DNA of 64,000 bases from NCBI RefSeq assembly GCF_006337125.1, contig NZ_CP040887.1, forward strand, positions 62,001 to 126,000. The letters are read 5' to 3'. Source of the DNA: Serinicoccus chungangensis. GTDB taxonomy: Bacteria > Actinomycetota > Actinomycetes > Actinomycetales > Dermatophilaceae. Positions within the stretch are counted from its first letter, which is position 1, and every line of letters starts with the position of its first letter. The translations under genes were made by a program, and so were the position numbers. The notes beneath the pieces were generated by a model. The model did not search any database and had not been told where the DNA came from. It saw only the letters and a program-made list of their open reading frames with translations. Below are positions 41,858-50,105 of this stretch, piece after piece.

Positions 41858-42724
41858 TCAGGCGGGCATCGACTGGGTGCTCGTCCCCGCGTCGACGAGC
41901 TGGTCTCCCCGGCCGTGCATGTATCGCGCCGTGGTGGCGTCATGGTGCTGGAGGTAGACACGCGTACGCGGGGCCAGGACCCGGAGGCCGCCGAGGGCGA
42001 GCACGGCGTCCGTGGGCGTGGCCTGCGCCGACCGGTCCCGGCGCAGCTGCGTCCAGGCGGTGCGCACCTGCTCCCAGTGCCGCGCCGCGACGGCGAAGGA
42101 TGCCGGGCAGACCAGCGGGTCGGGGTCGTGCGCGCCGTCCTGCCGGGTGGCCGTCCAGGCCGCCAGCTCCCTCGACACGGGGTAGCCCAGAGGACCCGGC
42201 GGCAGGAGGTCCAGCACCTCGGCCTCGAGCACGGTCGGCGGCCCGTCGACGGCCGGGCCCGCGAGCTCGGCGTAGGCCTCGAGGAGGCCGGTGGCGGGAA
42301 TGCTGCGGACGTCGAGGAAGATCAGCACCTCGACGTCGGCGGTCGCCGCCTCGTCCATCGCCATGAGCATCGCCCGGTGCTGCCACCCGCACGGGGTCCG
42401 GGGCATCTGCATCCGGGGCACCCGGGTCTCCCACCGGTCGGACCGGATGGGCAGACGGTTGCGGGTCAGCTCCCGGTCACTGACCGAGGCCACCACGTGC
42501 ACGTCGGGGGGCCACGTGCTGAGGGACAACCCGTCGACCTGCCCCAGCAGGGCCTCGTGCTCGTGGTGCACCACAGTGGCGACGGCGGTACGCGGGCGGG
42601 CAGGGGCAGCGGTGGGTGAGCCTGCAGGGCGCGGCGTCGTCCTGCCTCGCACCGTGCGACGGAACGGCCCACCGGCCGTGTCCTGACGCGTGACCGGTTG
42701 CTGTATCGGACTCGTGCTGGTCAT
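41858..42724 (-). CDS. Degenerate family 2-like glycosyltransferase in the carotenoid cluster
   Basis: A 288-aa protein with a disordered N-terminus (about 50 residues) and a GT-A-like fold. Active relatives carry a FLDVDCIP-type metal motif; here the corresponding segment is FLDVRSIP, so the second Asp of the DxD motif is Arg. The C-terminal VYLQHHDAT matches the acceptor-side HQxHP region of galactosyltransferase-like GT2 enzymes. Loss of the metal ligand suggests an inactive or changed enzyme. It is embedded between crtI and crtY on the opposite strand, so carotenoid glycosylation may once have been its role. GAGGGAG precedes the ATG at 42724. Confidence 0.6.
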   Translation of the reverse strand: MTSTSPIQQPVTRQDTAGGPFRRTVRGRTTPRPAGSPTAAPARPRTAVATVVHHEHEALLGQVDGLSLSTWPPDVHVVASVSDRELTRNRLPIRSDRWETRVPRMQMPRTPCGWQHRAMLMAMDEAATADVEVLIFLDVRSIPATGLLEAYAELAGPAVDGPPTVLEAEVLDLLPPGPLGYPVSRELAAWTATRQDGAHDPDPLVCPASFAVAARHWEQVRTAWTQLRRDRSAQATPTDAVLALGGLRVLAPRTRVYLQHHDATTARYMHGRGDQLVDAGTSTQSMPA

Positions 42725-42819
42725 GCTGCTCTCCCTCGTGGACGGTCGGCGCCCTGCACATGGGGAGAAGGAAGGTGCTGCTGCATCCGTCACAGCACGA
42801 AACCCCGTCCCTGCGGCAC

Positions 42820-42835
42820 CATCAGACGTGTGATG
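42820..42835. promoter_or_regulatory. 16-bp inverted repeat in the crt intergenic region
   Basis: CATCAGAC-GTGTGATG, 7 of 8 paired positions, lies about 96 bases upstream of the glycosyltransferase-like ATG in a 230-bp gap. It has the size of a MarR- or TetR-type operator; no regulator gene is encoded nearby. Confidence 0.4.
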
Positions 42836-42954
42836 ATCAGCTGCCGGGTCCGGGGCAACGGCCGTCACCATGGGCGACGACAGAAGAAAACTACAGGGCG
42901 GTCTGGCGCGGGGCAAGCGAGAACGTGGCGTCCGACGCTGCCGGGTTCGGCTGC

Positions 42955-44097
42955 TCAGGCGCGGGTGTCGGGCGGACGTCGCGCAGGCCCGAGGGTGGCC
43001 CGCACCAACGCCGCGCGCCCGGCGGGGGGCATTGCGGCGAACATCCCCCACATGGCCGCCCCCAGCGACCCGGACCCGGCGTCCCGGGCCATGACGGCCC
43101 GCTGGCGGTGCACCGGCAGGGTGCCGAAGGCCTCGAAGAGCGCGACGGTACCGGCGGTGTCGAGCCGCAGGAGCGCGCGCAGCCCGGCCTGCCGGAGCAG
43201 GTCCCCGGGGCGTGCCGGGTCGGCGACCGAGGGCGCCTCTCCTGCTGCGAGCCGGTCGGCGAGCGACCGCGCCGAGCGCAGCGAGTGCGCCACCGAGTAG
43301 CCGGTGACGAGGTGGCCCCCGCGACCGGCCGTGCCGACGGCGAGGGTGTCGGGAGGCGCAGGCTCGTCCCGCCCGCGCATGGGGATCCAGACCGTCTCCC
43401 GGGCGAGGGGGTCCTCGACCGCCCCGGCCCGGACACCCCTCCGCAGGAGCCGTCGGCGCAGCCGCTCACGCAGCGCCGGGACCCCCAGCGCGGGGGAGGC
43501 GGCGAGGCAGGTCTCCTCCAGCAGGACCCGATCCTCGTCCAGCGGGAGGGCGTAGAGGAAGCTCGGCACACCCCGCGGGGAGTCGGGAGCCTCCGACCAG
43601 TCGGTGCTCCAGTCCATGAGGATCCCCTCGGCACCGGCCAGCGCCGGCGCCGCGTCCGCACGGTCCACCACGATGCCGTACGCGGTCTGCGCGGGAGCCG
43701 GGTCCTGCGGCCGCCGCCCGGCCGGGCGCGCGCCGCGCGCGTCCACCACGACCCTCGCCTCGGCGGCCAGCCCGCTCACGCCGGCGTCGTCCAGCCGGGC
43801 CTCGCGCAGCTCGACCCCGTCCAGCGGCAGGGCGGCCTGCAGCGCCGCGTTGTCGAGCACGGCATACGCCCGGGGCAGCCGGTGGCGGCCCCGTGCCCAC
43901 AGCTCGGGCACCTCGATCCGCTGCCGCACGACCCCGGGTGGCAGACCGACCAGCTCCTCGGTCCACGCGCCGTAGGTCGGGGTCCAGGCAGCTCCCGGTC
44001 GCGGGTCGACCGCGAGCACGGACAGGCCCCGGGCCGCGCAGGCCGACGCCAGGGCTCGTCCGGCCGGGCCGAGCCCGACGATCGCCACGTCCTTCAC
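42955..44097 (-). CDS. crtY: Lycopene beta-cyclase (CrtY type)
   Basis: A 380-aa flavoprotein predicted to close the beta-ionone rings of lycopene to give beta-carotene. The FAD motif GLGPAGRALASAC is at the N-terminus, followed by YGAWTEEL, the QTAYGIVVD segment and FLYALPLDEDRVLLEETCLA, all typical of lycopene cyclases, and the C-terminal GTAGRGGHLVTGYSVAHSL. The start is GTG at 44097 with GGAGGT eight bases upstream. It is divergent from crtB with 47 bases between them, so the two may share regulation. Confidence 0.92.
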   Translation of the reverse strand: MKDVAIVGLGPAGRALASACAARGLSVLAVDPRPGAAWTPTYGAWTEELVGLPPGVVRQRIEVPELWARGRHRLPRAYAVLDNAALQAALPLDGVELREARLDDAGVSGLAAEARVVVDARGARPAGRRPQDPAPAQTAYGIVVDRADAAPALAGAEGILMDWSTDWSEAPDSPRGVPSFLYALPLDEDRVLLEETCLAASPALGVPALRERLRRRLLRRGVRAGAVEDPLARETVWIPMRGRDEPAPPDTLAVGTAGRGGHLVTGYSVAHSLRSARSLADRLAAGEAPSVADPARPGDLLRQAGLRALLRLDTAGTVALFEAFGTLPVHRQRAVMARDAGSGSLGAAMWGMFAAMPPAGRAALVRATLGPARRPPDTRA

Positions 44098-44121
44098 GCG
44101 CGTCTCACCTCCGGCGCCGAC

Positions 44122-44138
44122 CCTAGCCGCACTAGGCT
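44122..44138 (+). promoter_or_regulatory. Leaderless crtB promoter with overlapping inverted repeat
   Basis: TAGGCT (44133-44138) is followed by 6 nt and the crtB ATG. It overlaps a CCTAG-N5-CTAGG inverted repeat (44122-44136), so a repressor bound there would block the -10. It lies in the short crtY/crtB divergent gap. Confidence 0.5.
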
Positions 44139-44144
44139 GACGCC

Positions 44145-45068
44145 ATGCATTCCGGAGCGTCGGCGGCCGACCCCCACCTGGAGCTCGGCTACGAACGGTG
44201 CCGGGAGCTGACCAAGAGGCACGGGACCACCTACTACTGGGGTGCCCGGCTGCTGGCCCCGGAGCAGCGCCGCGACGTCTACGCCGTCTACGCGCTCTGC
44301 CGCCTGGCCGACGACATCGTCGACGAGCCCGAGACGGTCGACGTGCCCGTGCCCGCCGACCCCGACCCGGGGGTCCGGCTGCGCGGCTTCGAGCAGCTCT
44401 TCACCGACGCGCTCGCGCAGGGCGGCTCCGCCGACCCGGTCATGGCGGCGGTCGCCGACAGTCTGCGGCGCCGCGGCACCGACCCCGAGTGCTTCGACCG
44501 CTTCTTCCGCGCCATGGAGCTCGACCTCACCCGGGAGACCTGGGCCAGCTGGGAGGAGCTGCGCGACGGCTACATGGAAGGCTCGGCCGCCGTCATCGGC
44601 GAGATGATGCTGCCGGTCCTCGAGCCGCACGACCCGGCCGCCAAGGGCCCGGCCCGGTCCCTCGGGCTGGCCTTCCAGCTCACCAACTTCCTGCGCGACG
44701 TCGGCGAGGACCTCGACCGGGGGCGCGTCTACCTCCCGCAGGACGACCTCGCCCGGCACGGCGCCGACCCGCACGAGCGTCGGGTGACGCCGCAGTGGCG
44801 CACGATGATGGCCGAGCAGATCGAGCGCAACCGCGGTCTCTACGCCCACGCCTCGCAGGGCGTCGCCATGCTGCCGGCGCGCAGCGCCCGGTGCGTGGCC
44901 ACGGCGCTGCGCATGTACGCCCTCATCCTCGACCGGATCGAGGCTGCCGACTACGACGTCTTCACCGAGCGCCGCCGTGTGCCGCGCCCGGTGAAGGTCG
45001 CGCTGCTCGCCGACGTGCTGGCCCGTGGCCCGCTGCGGCGGCTCCCCGGACCCGTGGGCGCGCGGTGA
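44145..45068 (+). CDS. crtB: Phytoene synthase CrtB
   Basis: A 307-aa head-to-head prenyltransferase that joins two GGPP to phytoene. Asp-rich motifs are LADDIVDE near residue 52 and RDVGEDLDRGRVYLP near residue 185; TYYWGARLL and the FQLTNFLRDV helix also match squalene/phytoene synthases. The ATG at 44145 has no ribosome site but sits six bases after TAGGCT, so a leaderless mRNA is likely. The following membrane protein overlaps or directly follows the stop. Confidence 0.94.
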   Translation: MHSGASAADPHLELGYERCRELTKRHGTTYYWGARLLAPEQRRDVYAVYALCRLADDIVDEPETVDVPVPADPDPGVRLRGFEQLFTDALAQGGSADPVMAAVADSLRRRGTDPECFDRFFRAMELDLTRETWASWEELRDGYMEGSAAVIGEMMLPVLEPHDPAAKGPARSLGLAFQLTNFLRDVGEDLDRGRVYLPQDDLARHGADPHERRVTPQWRTMMAEQIERNRGLYAHASQGVAMLPARSARCVATALRMYALILDRIEAADYDVFTERRRVPRPVKVALLADVLARGPLRRLPGPVGAR

Positions 45069-45073
45069 GAGGT

Positions 45074-45487
45074 ATGCCCTCGCTCCCCCCGCTGCCGCAC
45101 CCGCACCTCATCGTGCTGCGCTCGGCGGCGACGCTCGTGCTGAGCGCGGTCGTGGCGCAGGCCGGGTGGGCGGCGGCCTTCATCGGCGGTGAGTTCGGCT
45201 ACCGGGTGTTCCACGAGGTGGGGGCCTGGGTCACCCTGGCGCTGACGGTGGCCTGCGCGCTGGTCTACCTCGTCCTGCGCGCCTCGGCCGGGCCGGTCAA
45301 CGTCACCCTCGCGGTCCTGCTCGCGGCGCTGGTGGCGGTCCAGACCGGGCTGGGGTCCTCCGGCGTCGTGGCCCCCCACGTCTTCCTCGGCGTGCTCATC
45401 GCCATGGTGGCCACCGCGCTGACGTCGTGGACCTACCGTCACACGCTCCCGGAGGGGAGCGTCAGCTCGAAGCCCCGCAGCCAGTAG
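45074..45487 (+). CDS. Small four-helix membrane protein in the carotenoid cluster
   Basis: A 137-aa protein with four hydrophobic helices (about residues 12-32, 40-60, 69-88 and 95-113) and no family I can name. His residues next to helices (FHEVGAW, APHVFLGV) recall heme-binding membrane proteins, but this is weak evidence. A GTG at 45065 overlapping the crtB stop is an alternative start. Its last 49 bases overlap antisense with the 3' end of the P450 gene. Co-transcription with crtB suggests a role in carotenoid handling in the membrane. Confidence 0.65.
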   Translation: MPSLPPLPHPHLIVLRSAATLVLSAVVAQAGWAAAFIGGEFGYRVFHEVGAWVTLALTVACALVYLVLRASAGPVNVTLAVLLAALVAVQTGLGSSGVVAPHVFLGVLIAMVATALTSWTYRHTLPEGSVSSKPRSQ

Positions 45488-46701
45488 CCCTCGATGAGGT
45501 GGTCCCAGCCCAGCTCGGGCTCGGCGACCAGCCGCGGGTGGTGCGCGAGCAGCCGCACCAGCAGCGCGTCCGACTCCAGCAGCGCCAGGGGCTGACCCGG
45601 GCACTTGTGCTCGCCGTCGCCGAAGGCGAGGCCGTAGCCGGCGGTGCCCCGCGGCATACCGCGGCCGGGGCACAGCTGCTGGGGGTCGGCGCCGACCGCC
45701 TCGGGGTCGGTGTTGGTGGCGCGCACGCACACGTCCACGAGGTCTCCGGGCGGGATCGTCCAGGTCTGCTCACCGTCGGTGATCTCGACGGGCTGACGGA
45801 CCCGGCGGTAGAGGTGGCCGACGACCGGCTCGAGCCGGATGATCTCCTCCAGGACCGCCAGCCGCTCAGGCTGCTCCGCCGCCAGGTAGCGCTCCCGCAG
45901 GGCGTCGTCCCCGAGCAGGTGCCAGGCGGCCATGACGATGAACTCCCGCGTCGTCACCATGCCCGCGGTGCCGTAGGTGACGCACTCGACGAGGATGCTC
46001 GTGCGGCTGTAGCCCTCGTCGAGCAGGTGGCTGATGATGTCGGTGCGGCGCCGGCGGCGCCGCGCCCGGATGGCCGGACGGACGTCGTGCCACCACAGCC
46101 GGGCGACCGGCCACAACCCGTTGCGGGCCGCCCGGGCCCAGTCCCGGCGGCTACGCCCCAGGTCGTCGCGGGCGATGTCGAAGGGCGGCTGGTTGAAGAA
46201 CGACACCAGCCGCCGCGAGAGCCCCGGCACGTCGGACTCGGTCAGCCCGACCAGCTCGGCGGTGACCTCGACGGTGTAGTGCAGCGCGGCCTCGTCGAGC
46301 CGGCACCGGCCGCTCTCCAGGGCCTGGGCCACCGTGCGGTCGGCCACCTGGGCCATGAGGTCGCCGTAGCGCTCGGTCACGACGGCCGGGGCGAGGAACC
46401 GCGCCACCTTGCGCCGCTGGTCGTCATGCGTGGGGCCGTCCGAGACGAGGACCGGGTGGTGCTCGAGACGGCCCTGGGGGATGGCCTCGGCGGTGAACCC
46501 GGCCTGGGTCGTCGCGTGCCGCGCCCGGAGCAGCTGGCGTGCGGGCTGCAGCGCGCGCAGCCGCCACACCGTGCTGACCCCGGGCCGGCCCCCGGCGTCC
46601 ACCCGCTCCACCCGGGGGGTCGCCGGCTCCTCGGGGCGGCGCGCCCGCCGGGCCCCCTCGGCGCCCGGGCCGCCCTCGTCGGGGTGCGCGGGGCAGCTCA
46701 T
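45439..46701 (-). CDS. Cytochrome P450, probable carotenoid hydroxylase
   Basis: A 420-aa soluble bacterial P450. The I-helix oxygen-binding segment is TAGMVTTREF, the K-helix ExxR is EEIIRLEP, and the heme ligand Cys is in FGDGEHKCPGQPLA. It follows crtU with an ATGA overlap, so it belongs to the crtT-crtU operon. In Brevibacterium, which makes 3,3'-dihydroxyisorenieratene, a P450 gene is associated with the crt genes, so ring hydroxylation of isorenieratene is the best guess; no electron-transfer partner is encoded here. Its 3' end overlaps the convergent membrane-protein gene by 49 bases. Confidence 0.85.
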   Translation of the reverse strand: MSCPAHPDEGGPGAEGARRARRPEEPATPRVERVDAGGRPGVSTVWRLRALQPARQLLRARHATTQAGFTAEAIPQGRLEHHPVLVSDGPTHDDQRRKVARFLAPAVVTERYGDLMAQVADRTVAQALESGRCRLDEAALHYTVEVTAELVGLTESDVPGLSRRLVSFFNQPPFDIARDDLGRSRRDWARAARNGLWPVARLWWHDVRPAIRARRRRRRTDIISHLLDEGYSRTSILVECVTYGTAGMVTTREFIVMAAWHLLGDDALRERYLAAEQPERLAVLEEIIRLEPVVGHLYRRVRQPVEITDGEQTWTIPPGDLVDVCVRATNTDPEAVGADPQQLCPGRGMPRGTAGYGLAFGDGEHKCPGQPLALLESDALLVRLLAHHPRLVAEPELGWDHLIEGYWLRGFELTLPSGSV

Positions 46702-48278
46702 CGGGACAGGTAGCGCCCGGGGCGCAGGATGCCCTGCAGCGGGACGGTCCAGACGTCCTCGCCCTGCGCGCCCCAGCCGGCGAGCAGCTCGTTGGCCGCG
46801 AGCACCCCGGTCACGGCAGCGCGCTCCATGAGGGCCACCGGCCAGTCCACCCGCACGCCGTCGCCGGCGAGGGTGAGACCCGGGTGGGGCGTGGTGACGG
46901 TCGGCCGGTCGCGCCAGGGGCCGGTGCCGACCAGGCCGCAGTCGTCGTCGACGAGCAGCTCCTCGTGCCGGACCGTCAGCGCCGCGGTCTCGGGGTAGAC
47001 CTCGTGCAGGGAGCGCAGCAGGCGCTCGCGGACGGCCGCGGTGTCGACGCCCCGCTCGCCGTCGCCGTCCGTCGCCGCCAGGGACGGGTCGCGGGCCGGG
47101 TCCACGGCATACGCGTGCAGCTCGACGACCGATCCGCCGTGCTCGGCGGACCAGCGTGCGGCGCCGGACTCGAAGCGCTCCAGCACGGTGACGTTGTCGA
47201 GCAGGTCGTAGCCGCTGGTGCCGAGGAAGGCCTCCCGGCCCTCGGCGACGTGCCCGTCCAGCCACACCCGCAGGACGACGAAGGGTGGTGCGTTGCGGCC
47301 GTCGGCCAGCCGCCGCTGCCAGTCTTCCTGGTCCGCGTCGTGGGCCGGCAGTCCCGCAGCCAGGGCCCGGGTCGTCCGGGGGTCGGTGGCCAGGACCACG
47401 GCGTCCGCGTCGAGGGTCTCGCCGTCCTCGAGCCGCACCCGCCACGGGGAGCCCTCGTCGTCCGCGGGCGCCTCGAGGTCCTGCACGCGGGTGCCGGTGC
47501 GCACGTCCGCGCCGTGGGCGAGGAGGTAGCGGTGCAGCGGCTCCCACAGCACGGTGTCGTAGTCGTCGTCCGGGACGTCGAAGAGCAGCCCCTCGGAGGA
47601 GCCGGTGAAGTAGGCGTGGAACATGCCCACCAGCTCCCCGGCGCCGAACTCGTCCGGGTGCGCGAAGAAGGACCGGGCGAAGACCTCCAGCGCCAGGTGC
47701 CGGGCGCCCTCGGGGAAGCGCAGCCGGTCCAGGAACGCCTGTGCCGACTCCCCGTCGTAGCGCTCGTGGCTCTCGGGGTAGGAGACGTCGATGAGCTCCA
47801 CCGCGCTGGGCAGGTGCACCGAGGCCAGGCCGCGCAGCGGGAAGGTGGGGCTGCGGACCACGAAGGTCGCGAGGTTGGCGGGCGGGCTGGCGGGCAGGAC
47901 CGCGAAGGAGTCCGTGAGGCCGTCACCCCGGCGCAGCGGGTAGTCGGGGACGGGGACGAGGTGGGCCAGGGTCGGGTCGACGCGGCGCAGCAGCGAGCGC
48001 AGCGTGTAGTACTGCCGGAAGAAGGCGTGGAAGCCCCGCGACATGGTGCGGTCGTCCTCGAGCGGCCACGCGCGGACCCGCCCACCGAGCTGGTCCTGGG
48101 CCTCGACGAGGGTCACCTGCGCCCCGCGCTCGGCGAGCACGGTGGCCGCGGCGATGCCCGCGATGCCGCCGCCGACCACGACCACCCGACGCGGCTCCCG
48201 GACCCTCGCCGTCCCGGCGGGGCCGGGATGGCGCACGGCGCGCCGGTCGCGCCCGGGCGGGATCGGACGCGTGCTCAC
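46698..48278 (-). CDS. crtU: Beta-carotene desaturase/methylase CrtU
   Basis: A 526-aa FAD-dependent enzyme of the CrtU family, which aromatises the beta-rings of beta-carotene with methyl shift to make isorenieratene. The dinucleotide motif is VVGGGIAGIAAATVLAERG, and the family signature SRGFHAFFRQYYTLRSLLRR is clear, as are EVFARSFFAHPDEF and FTGSSEGLLFDVPDD. The GTG at 48278 overlaps the stop of the methyltransferase gene, and its stop overlaps the P450 start. Together with CrtY this predicts an aromatic carotenoid end product. Confidence 0.88.
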   Translation of the reverse strand: MSTRPIPPGRDRRAVRHPGPAGTARVREPRRVVVVGGGIAGIAAATVLAERGAQVTLVEAQDQLGGRVRAWPLEDDRTMSRGFHAFFRQYYTLRSLLRRVDPTLAHLVPVPDYPLRRGDGLTDSFAVLPASPPANLATFVVRSPTFPLRGLASVHLPSAVELIDVSYPESHERYDGESAQAFLDRLRFPEGARHLALEVFARSFFAHPDEFGAGELVGMFHAYFTGSSEGLLFDVPDDDYDTVLWEPLHRYLLAHGADVRTGTRVQDLEAPADDEGSPWRVRLEDGETLDADAVVLATDPRTTRALAAGLPAHDADQEDWQRRLADGRNAPPFVVLRVWLDGHVAEGREAFLGTSGYDLLDNVTVLERFESGAARWSAEHGGSVVELHAYAVDPARDPSLAATDGDGERGVDTAAVRERLLRSLHEVYPETAALTVRHEELLVDDDCGLVGTGPWRDRPTVTTPHPGLTLAGDGVRVDWPVALMERAAVTGVLAANELLAGWGAQGEDVWTVPLQGILRPGRYLSR

Positions 48279-49039
48279 GACGTCTCCCCCTCGTGCGGAC
48301 GGCGGGCGAGCACGGTGTGCAGGATGCCGCGCTGCCACCCCCGGGGCGTGCTCCACCGCAGGTCCACCAGGCCGGCACGGTGCAGCCGCGCCGCCAGCTC
48401 GCCGGTGGAGTCGTTGTCCAGGACGCTGCGCCGCAGGTAGGCGTAGATCGCCGGGTTGCCGCGGGTGAGCGCCGCGAGCGGGGTGACCACGAGACGGCAG
48501 ACCGCCGACCAGGTCAGCGCCGCCCGACGGTCCCCCTTGACGTGGTAGTCCTGCAGCGCCACCCAGCCCCCGGGGCGCACCTGGTCGACGATGGCGGCCA
48601 CCACGTCGTCCCGCTGCCCGGCCGGCACGTTGCGCAGGAGGTATGCCGCGAGCACCCCGTCCGCGGTGCCGTCCAGCTCGGCGGCCGCCACGACCGGCAG
48701 GTCCTGGGCGAGCGCGTGCACGAAGCTGACGCCGGGCGGCCACTCCTTGGCGCGGGCCTGCGCCAGCATGCCCGCGGACGCGTCCAGGCCGACGATGCGT
48801 GCCCGGGGGCCGGCCGCCCCGACGAGGGCACCGGTCGACAGGCCGGAGCCGCACCCGAGGTCCCACAGCACGAGGGGGCCCTCCGGCAGGGCGCCCACCA
48901 GGTCGGCGGCGGCGCCGGCCAGGGCGCCGTGGTAGCCCGGGTTGAGCCGGGTCAGCAGGTCGTAGCGGCCCGCCGCGCGGTCGAACTCCTCGTCCAGCCG
49001 CGCCGTCGTCCTGCGCCCGGTCCTCGAAACGTCAGCCAC
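48275..49039 (-). CDS. crtT: SAM-dependent methyltransferase (CrtT-like)
   Basis: A 254-aa class I methyltransferase of the UbiE/COQ5 type. The SAM-binding motif is LWDLGCGSGLSTGALVG, followed by IVGLDASAGMLAQAR and the post-motif LLRNVP. In Streptomyces griseus a methyltransferase gene, crtT, lies beside crtY and crtU; the same position here suggests the name, but its substrate is unproven. I chose the GTG at 49039: TAGGCT ends 7 nt upstream, and the alternative longer start falls in sequence with no similarity. It heads the crtT-crtU-P450 operon and is divergent from an ABC transporter. Confidence 0.75.
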   Translation of the reverse strand: MADVSRTGRRTTARLDEEFDRAAGRYDLLTRLNPGYHGALAGAAADLVGALPEGPLVLWDLGCGSGLSTGALVGAAGPRARIVGLDASAGMLAQARAKEWPPGVSFVHALAQDLPVVAAAELDGTADGVLAAYLLRNVPAGQRDDVVAAIVDQVRPGGWVALQDYHVKGDRRAALTWSAVCRLVVTPLAALTRGNPAIYAYLRRSVLDNDSTGELAARLHRAGLVDLRWSTPRGWQRGILHTVLARRPHEGETS

Positions 49040-49046
49040 GCTGCTC

Positions 49047-49052
49047 AGCCTA
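49047..49052 (-). promoter_or_regulatory. Leaderless -10 element of crtT
   Basis: On the reverse strand TAGGCT is followed by 7 nt and the GTG at 49039. The same hexamer serves crtB at 44133-44138. Confidence 0.5.
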
Positions 49053-49142
49053 TGCTGCGCCCCCGGCGCGGCGGCGCAGGTCACCCCGCAGGTCACCCCG
49101 CAGGGACGACAGATGTCACGGGTGCCGCCCCGTCCGACACCC

Positions 49143-49148
49143 TAGGTT
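49143..49148 (+). promoter_or_regulatory. Leaderless -10 element of the ABC-2 ATPase gene
   Basis: TAGGTT is followed by 7 nt and the ATG at 49156; no ribosome site is present. Confidence 0.5.
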
Positions 49149-49155
49149 GGTCGCC

Positions 49156-50103
49156 ATGACCACTCCCGTGCTCGAGGTCGAGGGGCTGCGCCGCTCCTTC
49201 GGTCAGGCCACCGCCGTCGACGGCGTCAGCCTCAGCATCGCCCCCGGCGAGACGATGGGCCTCCTCGGGCCCAACGGCGCGGGCAAGACGACGACGATCT
49301 CGATGATCGCCGGGCTGCTGCGACCGGACGGCGGGTCGGTGCGCATCCAGGGGGTCGACATGGGCAGCGACCCCCTCGCCGCCAAGCGCCACCTGGGCCT
49401 CGTGCCGCAGGACCTGGCGATCTACCCCGAGCTCTCGGCACGCAGCAACCTGTCCTTCTTCGGTCGGCTGCAGGGCATGCGGGGGTCCACCCTGCGGCGT
49501 CGGGTCGCCGAGGTGCTGGAGGTCGTCGGCCTCACCGACCGCGCCACGGGAGCCAGCAAGACCTTCTCGGGGGGGATGAAGCGCCGGCTCAACATCGCCA
49601 TCGGGCTGCTGCACGAGCCGCGGCTGCTCATCCTCGACGAGCCCACGGTCGGCGTCGACCCGCAGTCGCGCAACGCCATCCTGGAGTCGGTCGAGGCGCT
49701 GTCCGGGGAGGGGATGGCGGTGCTGTACACCACCCACTACATGGAGGAGGCGGAGCGGCTCTGCGACCGGATCGGCATCATCGACGCGGGTCGGGTCATC
49801 GCCGAGGGCACCCGGGACTCCCTGGTCGAGCTCACCGGCCGCACCGACACCGTGACCCTGGCCGGCGACGGCCCGCTGGAGGAGGTCGAGGCGGCGGTGG
49901 GCGCCATACCCGCCGTGCGCGAGGTCCACCGGGTCGCCGGCGAGGGACGCCTCGTCATGGTGGTGCAGGGGGCACCGCAGGCGATCAGCGCGATCGTGGC
50001 CACCGCCACCGCGGCGGGGATGGCGCTGCGCGACGTCGAGATCAACCGGCCCGACCTCGAGTCCGTCTTCCTGCACCTCACCGGCAAGGCGCTGCGGGAC
50101 TGA
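49156..50103 (+). CDS. ABC-2 type transporter ATPase
   Basis: A 315-aa ATPase. Walker A is GPNGAGKTTT, the Q-loop VPQDLAIYPELSA, the signature FSGGMKRRLNIA, Walker B LLILDEPTVGVDPQ and the H-loop TTHYMEEAERLCD. A C-terminal domain (about 225-315) is of the DrrA kind. It drives the two membrane subunits that follow with a 2-nt gap and a GTGA overlap. DrrAB-like systems export drugs or lipids; the position beside the crt cluster may be accidental. Confidence 0.92.
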   Translation: MTTPVLEVEGLRRSFGQATAVDGVSLSIAPGETMGLLGPNGAGKTTTISMIAGLLRPDGGSVRIQGVDMGSDPLAAKRHLGLVPQDLAIYPELSARSNLSFFGRLQGMRGSTLRRRVAEVLEVVGLTDRATGASKTFSGGMKRRLNIAIGLLHEPRLLILDEPTVGVDPQSRNAILESVEALSGEGMAVLYTTHYMEEAERLCDRIGIIDAGRVIAEGTRDSLVELTGRTDTVTLAGDGPLEEVEAAVGAIPAVREVHRVAGEGRLVMVVQGAPQAISAIVATATAAGMALRDVEINRPDLESVFLHLTGKALRD

Positions 50104-50105
50104 GC

